Shown here piece after piece: positions 14,565 to 17,094 of a stretch of 17,094 nt of DNA. The notes beneath the pieces are model-generated. The model was not told the origin of the DNA, ran no database searches, and was given only the letters and a program-made list of their open reading frames with translations. The position numbers and the translations under genes are program-made. The DNA comes from Candidatus Cloacimonadota bacterium (GTDB lineage Bacteria > Cloacimonadota > Cloacimonadia > Cloacimonadales > TCS61): the NCBI GenBank assembly GCA_030667725.1, contig DAOUVH010000004.1, positions 1 to 17,094 of the forward strand. The letters are read 5' to 3'. Each line of letters opens with the position of its first letter. Position 1 is the stretch's first letter.

Positions 14565-15908
14565 TTACATACCTGGAGTATTCGGTGATATCATTGCAAC
14601 TTCAGAAGAAACAACAGTAAGAAGTGTAATAACTATTGCAACGAACATTCCAATAAATACTTGAATTGATTGAATAATATTTTCCATTTTGTAAGTTGTT
14701 TCTTTTTCATAGAAAGTGGATATCTGCTGTGCAGATTGAAGAATATTACCTGATTCGGTACCCGTTGTTAAACGGCTCAGTGTACTCTGATTGAAAACAT
14801 CAGCTTTTTCTAGAGCTGGAACTAGTGACATACCATCTTTCAGCATCAATGGAATTGCGATTTCTTTAACACCTTTCTCAATATATTTGTTTCTACATGC
14901 TTCAGCTGAAGCAGTTAAAGTTTCAATATTATTTTCTGCTCCTGCATAGATCGCTGAAAATACCCTGAAGAAAATCTCTATGCTGGATTTATGGATAAGA
15001 TGTCCCATAACGGGTAATTTAATAAGATGTGCATCTCGCCAGATCATGCCTTTAGGTGTGCGCCACCAGAGAGCTGTAACGATTATGGGAATAATGATCA
15101 TTAAAACTATCCACCACCAGTTCACTGCAAAAAAATCACTTAAATCAAGTGTTGCTGCTGTCATGGGTGGAAGATCAATACCGAATTTGAGGAACATCTT
15201 AGCAGTGTCTGGGAAAACTTTTATAACATAATACAATACAGCTCCAAACATTGCCAGCACAGTAAAAGCCGGCATCAACAATGCAGAACGAAGACTTTTT
15301 TTGTATTCCATCTCCCGTTCCATGAATTTAGCAGTTGCATCATAAACTTCTGCCATATTACCGGATTTTGTGGCTAATCCAAGCATATAAGCTGGGAATT
15401 TTCCAAATACATCCTGATGTTTTGCGAAAACCTCAGTTCCTTCCTTTCCTTTTTTTAACTCACTTTCAATTTTCTTTAAAGTTTCCTTAAGAGTTAGATT
15501 TGTTTCTTCATCTGCGAGCATACGTAAAATCTTATCATAACTCATTTTTTCTTTTAAAAGAAAGGAACTCAAGTTTACGAACATTAGTATGCTGGCATAT
15601 GGCGGTTTCATTTTTATATCGATGATCGCTTTTTCTATCTTGGCATTCTTATAGCCCATATTAGCCAGACCGCGACTTACTTCACCTTTTGTATATGCGT
15701 ATTGTCTTCCTTTAACTTTCTTTCCACTGGCAAGTTTGAGATTATAAAGAAACAGGCTCTTTTTAAGTATGGAATTTATTCTGATCCTATGTTTCTTAGC
15801 TAGCTCATCAATTATCTTTTTTGCTTTTCCTTTATTTGAGGCTAAAACAATTCCCTGAATACCTTTGCCTTGAGAAGTTATACCTTGATATCTATATTCA
15901 TATTGCAT
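14565..15908 (-). CDS. pilC: PilC/GspF-type inner-membrane platform protein
   Basis: The polytopic protein that PilB is thought to rotate to insert pilin subunits. At 447 aa it has a basic N-terminal cytoplasmic region (1-100) and two GspF repeats. The first (about 105-230) contains LGLATKSGNMAEVYDATAKF and ends in a membrane segment. The second (about 305-435) contains RLTTGTESGNILQSAQQIS and ends in a long hydrophobic helix (about 411-438). A second hydrophobic stretch lies at 263-282. The duplicated xxxGxESGxxx pattern is diagnostic of the T2SSF family. AAGGATG precedes the ATG by about 6 nt. It lies between the pilin gene (with a hairpin in the gap) and pilB, a common T4P arrangement. Confidence 0.93.
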   Translation of the reverse strand: MQYEYRYQGITSQGKGIQGIVLASNKGKAKKIIDELAKKHRIRINSILKKSLFLYNLKLASGKKVKGRQYAYTKGEVSRGLANMGYKNAKIEKAIIDIKMKPPYASILMFVNLSSFLLKEKMSYDKILRMLADEETNLTLKETLKKIESELKKGKEGTEVFAKHQDVFGKFPAYMLGLATKSGNMAEVYDATAKFMEREMEYKKSLRSALLMPAFTVLAMFGAVLYYVIKVFPDTAKMFLKFGIDLPPMTAATLDLSDFFAVNWWWIVLMIIIPIIVTALWWRTPKGMIWRDAHLIKLPVMGHLIHKSSIEIFFRVFSAIYAGAENNIETLTASAEACRNKYIEKGVKEIAIPLMLKDGMSLVPALEKADVFNQSTLSRLTTGTESGNILQSAQQISTFYEKETTYKMENIIQSIQVFIGMFVAIVITLLTVVSSEVAMISPNTPGM

Positions 15909-15942
15909 TAATCATCCTTAAAATAAAAAAATTTGAAAATAC

Positions 15943-15976
15943 AGTAATATGGGAAGACGAATCTTCCCATATTACT
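15943..15976 (-). promoter_or_regulatory. Perfect 15-bp RNA hairpin with UUCG loop between pilin gene and pilC
   Basis: AGTAATATGGGAAGA (15943-15957) and its exact complement (15962-15976) flank a 4-nt loop that reads UUCG in the transcript. It starts 27 nt after the pilin stop and ends 35 nt before pilC. A T-rich tract (with seven consecutive T) follows about 10 nt later, so it is not a textbook terminator. It is best read as an mRNA-stabilising or attenuating element that sets pilin above pilC/pilB expression. Confidence 0.75.
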
Positions 15977-16002
15977 TAGTTTTGTTTGATCGTAAAATAA
16001 TT

Positions 16003-16419
16003 TTAGTTAAGTACAGAAGCTACAATAGTGCTCGTTGGACCGGTAATAACAAGTTGTCCACTAACACCGGATGTACCATCATTACCTATTTCTGTACCAA
16101 GACCAGTAATTGTAAGATCGTCCCCGGAAATTAAAAGAGTATATGTTCCATTACCTGTTGTAAGAATTGTGCCATCCCAGTCATAACCAAGCCAATCTCC
16201 AACTTCAGTTGTGGTTAACCAATCATTTCCACCGCCGCCGTGTGTAAGTGGTGTTTTGAAAAATGCTAAAGATGCAGATGCCAGGTTGTTCATGTCACCC
16301 ATGATTGCCTGACGATTAGAATTTACAGCTTGAGCATTGAACATTGTGATACCCACTGCAACTGCGATACCAACGATAATTACACTTAATACGATCAAAA
16401 GAATTTGTTGTGTTCCCAT
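16003..16419 (-). CDS. Major pilin-like protein with non-canonical N-terminus
   Basis: A 138-aa protein with a pilin-like layout. A hydrophobic helix starts almost at residue 1 (MGTQQILLIVLSVIIVGIAVAVGITMF) and continues as an amphipathic helix (NSNRQAIMGDMNNLASASLAFF). A Gly-rich turn (HGGGGNDW) and a beta-rich C-terminal body full of Thr/Gly follow. The only possible prepilin leader would be MG, giving T at +1 and L at +5; the usual F/M at +1 and E at +5 are missing. It is first in the operon and has a sigma54-type promoter, a strong ribosome binding site (AGGAGG, 5 nt before the ATG) and a stabilising hairpin behind it. All of these fit an abundantly made major subunit. The role is inferred from these features and from pilC/pilB next door. 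Confidence 0.8.
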   Translation of the reverse strand: MGTQQILLIVLSVIIVGIAVAVGITMFNAQAVNSNRQAIMGDMNNLASASLAFFKTPLTHGGGGNDWLTTTEVGDWLGYDWDGTILTTGNGTYTLLISGDDLTITGLGTEIGNDGTSGVSGQLVITGPTSTIVASVLN

Positions 16420-16487
16420 TATACCCTCCTATTTTGGTTTTAAGGTCACTTTTTAACTCACTTTTCTAAATTCACACCAATCTACAT

Positions 16488-16503
16488 TGCAAGGAGTGTG
16501 CCA
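16488..16503 (-). promoter_or_regulatory. Sigma54 (RpoN) promoter of the pilin operon
   Basis: On the minus strand TGGCAC (16498-16503), 5 nt, TTGCA (16488-16492). The -24 GG and -12 GC doublets are exactly 10 nt apart, matching the RpoN consensus. Transcription would start near 16477, about 58 nt before the pilin ATG. pilA genes in Pseudomonas are driven this way by PilR, but no enhancer-binding protein with an AAA+ domain is encoded in this window. Confidence 0.85.
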
Positions 16504-16558
16504 ATGCAATTTTTTTTGTAAAAATAATCACGCCTTATTCGCAAACTACTTTATAAAG

Positions 16559-16571
16559 CTGTTTTAAACAG
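16559..16571. promoter_or_regulatory. Palindrome upstream of the sigma54 promoter, possible enhancer-protein site
   Basis: CTGTTT-T-AAACAG is a perfect 6+6 inverted repeat centred about 88 nt upstream of the predicted pilin transcription start, within the usual range for activator sites of sigma54 promoters. A 12-bp AT-rich palindrome may occur by chance. Confidence 0.3.
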
Positions 16572-16737
16572 GCAAGAAAAAAATTATTTAAAGCAAAGAA
16601 AAAATGAATTAACATTAAAATGTCATAGAAAAAGTACGATTATAATTAATGTGTAATAATATCATGTCGCAGAATACAAATCTTGACAAATATTAAGTAG
16701 CTTATTGATTGATAAATAAAAAAAGAAGAAGATAAAT

Positions 16738-17094
16738 ATGTTTAATAAACTTTTTGTAGAGAAGACAGATAATACGTTCATTCAACTATTTCGCTATACT
16801 TTTGTAGGTGGTGCTGCATTCATAGTTGATTTTGGTAGTCTGTATCTTCTTACTGATTTCGCAGGATTTCATTATCTACATTCTGCAGCTATCGCTTTTA
16901 TATTAGGATTAATAGTAAATTATATTCTAAGTATATTATGGGTATTTAAATCTCGAGTAGTTAATAAAAGAATAATTGAATTTATTATTTTTGCGATGAT
17001 TGGAATTGTTGGGTGAGGTTTAAATGAATTAATTATTTGGTTTTCCACAGAGCGAATAAACCTATATTACCTTCATTCAAAACTGATATCTACA
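16738..17094 (+). pseudogene. GtrA-family membrane protein interrupted by an in-frame TGA; 3' end outside window
   Basis: The first 92 codons encode a GtrA-like protein: [20 protein letters not shown], then [20 protein letters not shown], then the start of a third helix, [12 protein letters not shown]. GtrA proteins are small four-helix membrane proteins often involved in polyprenyl-linked sugar transfer. A TGA follows at 17014-17016. The same frame then stays open to the window end and reads GLNELIIWFSTERINLYY and LHSKLIST, which continues the conserved third and fourth helices of the family. So the gene is one ORF broken by a single stop codon: a nonsense mutation, a sequencing error or a recoded UGA. 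No other real gene here has an internal TGA, which argues against a general code change. The start is ATG 16738, with only a purine-rich AGAAGAAGA upstream. Confidence 0.75.

Larger units (their letters stand above)
16420..16737. other. 318-nt divergent intergenic region between pilin operon and gtrA-like gene
   Basis: It holds the sigma54 promoter and palindrome for the pilin operon on the minus strand, and a TTGACA box (16683-16688) for the plus-strand gene with only poor -10 matches (e.g. TTGATT at 16705-16710). The middle (about 16572-16680) is poly-A-rich and shows no ORF, RNA gene or terminator. Confidence 0.6.

Noticed and set aside
1..17094. CRISPR array, tRNA/rRNA genes, insertion sequences or phage genes
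   Set aside because: No direct-repeat arrays, cloverleaf-like or rRNA-like sequence, transposase motifs or terminal repeats were found.

Overview
The window is AT-rich bacterial DNA with densely packed, mostly co-directional genes. It is dominated by one large minus-strand locus for a divergent type IV pilus (T4P) machine. Low GC, the fused PilM-PilN and PilO-PilP platform proteins and the odd pilin N-termini suggest a little-studied didermal lineage, perhaps an FCB-group phylum such as Cloacimonadota or a relative. That placement is an inference; no 16S or other marker is present. The secretin implies an outer membrane.

Layout, left to right. 1-1499 (minus): a umuDC translesion polymerase operon with umuC cut by the window edge. 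1500-2110: a divergent promoter region, a small DUF5684-like membrane protein (plus) and a strong hairpin terminator. 2167-3204 (plus): a threonine aldolase, convergent with the pilus locus. 3218-8623 (minus): an operon with its own sigma70-type promoter, encoding a PilT-like ATPase, a PilM-PilN-TPR fusion, a PilO-PilP fusion and a short PilQ secretin. 8905-16419 (minus): a pilin-led operon of major pilin-like protein, PilC, PilB, two small pilin-like proteins, a beta-helix-like pilus protein, a histidine-kinase-like membrane protein without an ATPase domain, and a receiver protein fused to a cyclic-nucleotide-binding-like domain. 16738-17094 (plus): a GtrA-family gene interrupted by an in-frame TGA and cut by the window edge.

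How it works together. The pilin operon starts at a near-perfect sigma54 promoter (TGGCAC-N5-TTGCA), as many pilA genes do. The pilin gene is separated from pilC by a 15-bp perfect hairpin with a UUCG loop, which could raise pilin yield over the machine genes. PilB (canonical motifs) would power extension through PilC. The PilMN/PilOP fusions would link the inner-membrane motor to the secretin. PilT would be the retraction motor, but its Asp box is altered (VGNPIEY in place of the usual xEDPIEY).

The most unusual points are: pilin-like proteins without the GF/xxxxE prepilin signature and no prepilin peptidase here; fusion of four platform proteins into two; the altered PilT; an HK with only its dimerisation/phosphoacceptor helices next to a receiver-cNMP protein; and an in-frame TGA in gtrA. 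No tRNA, rRNA, CRISPR array or insertion sequence was seen.
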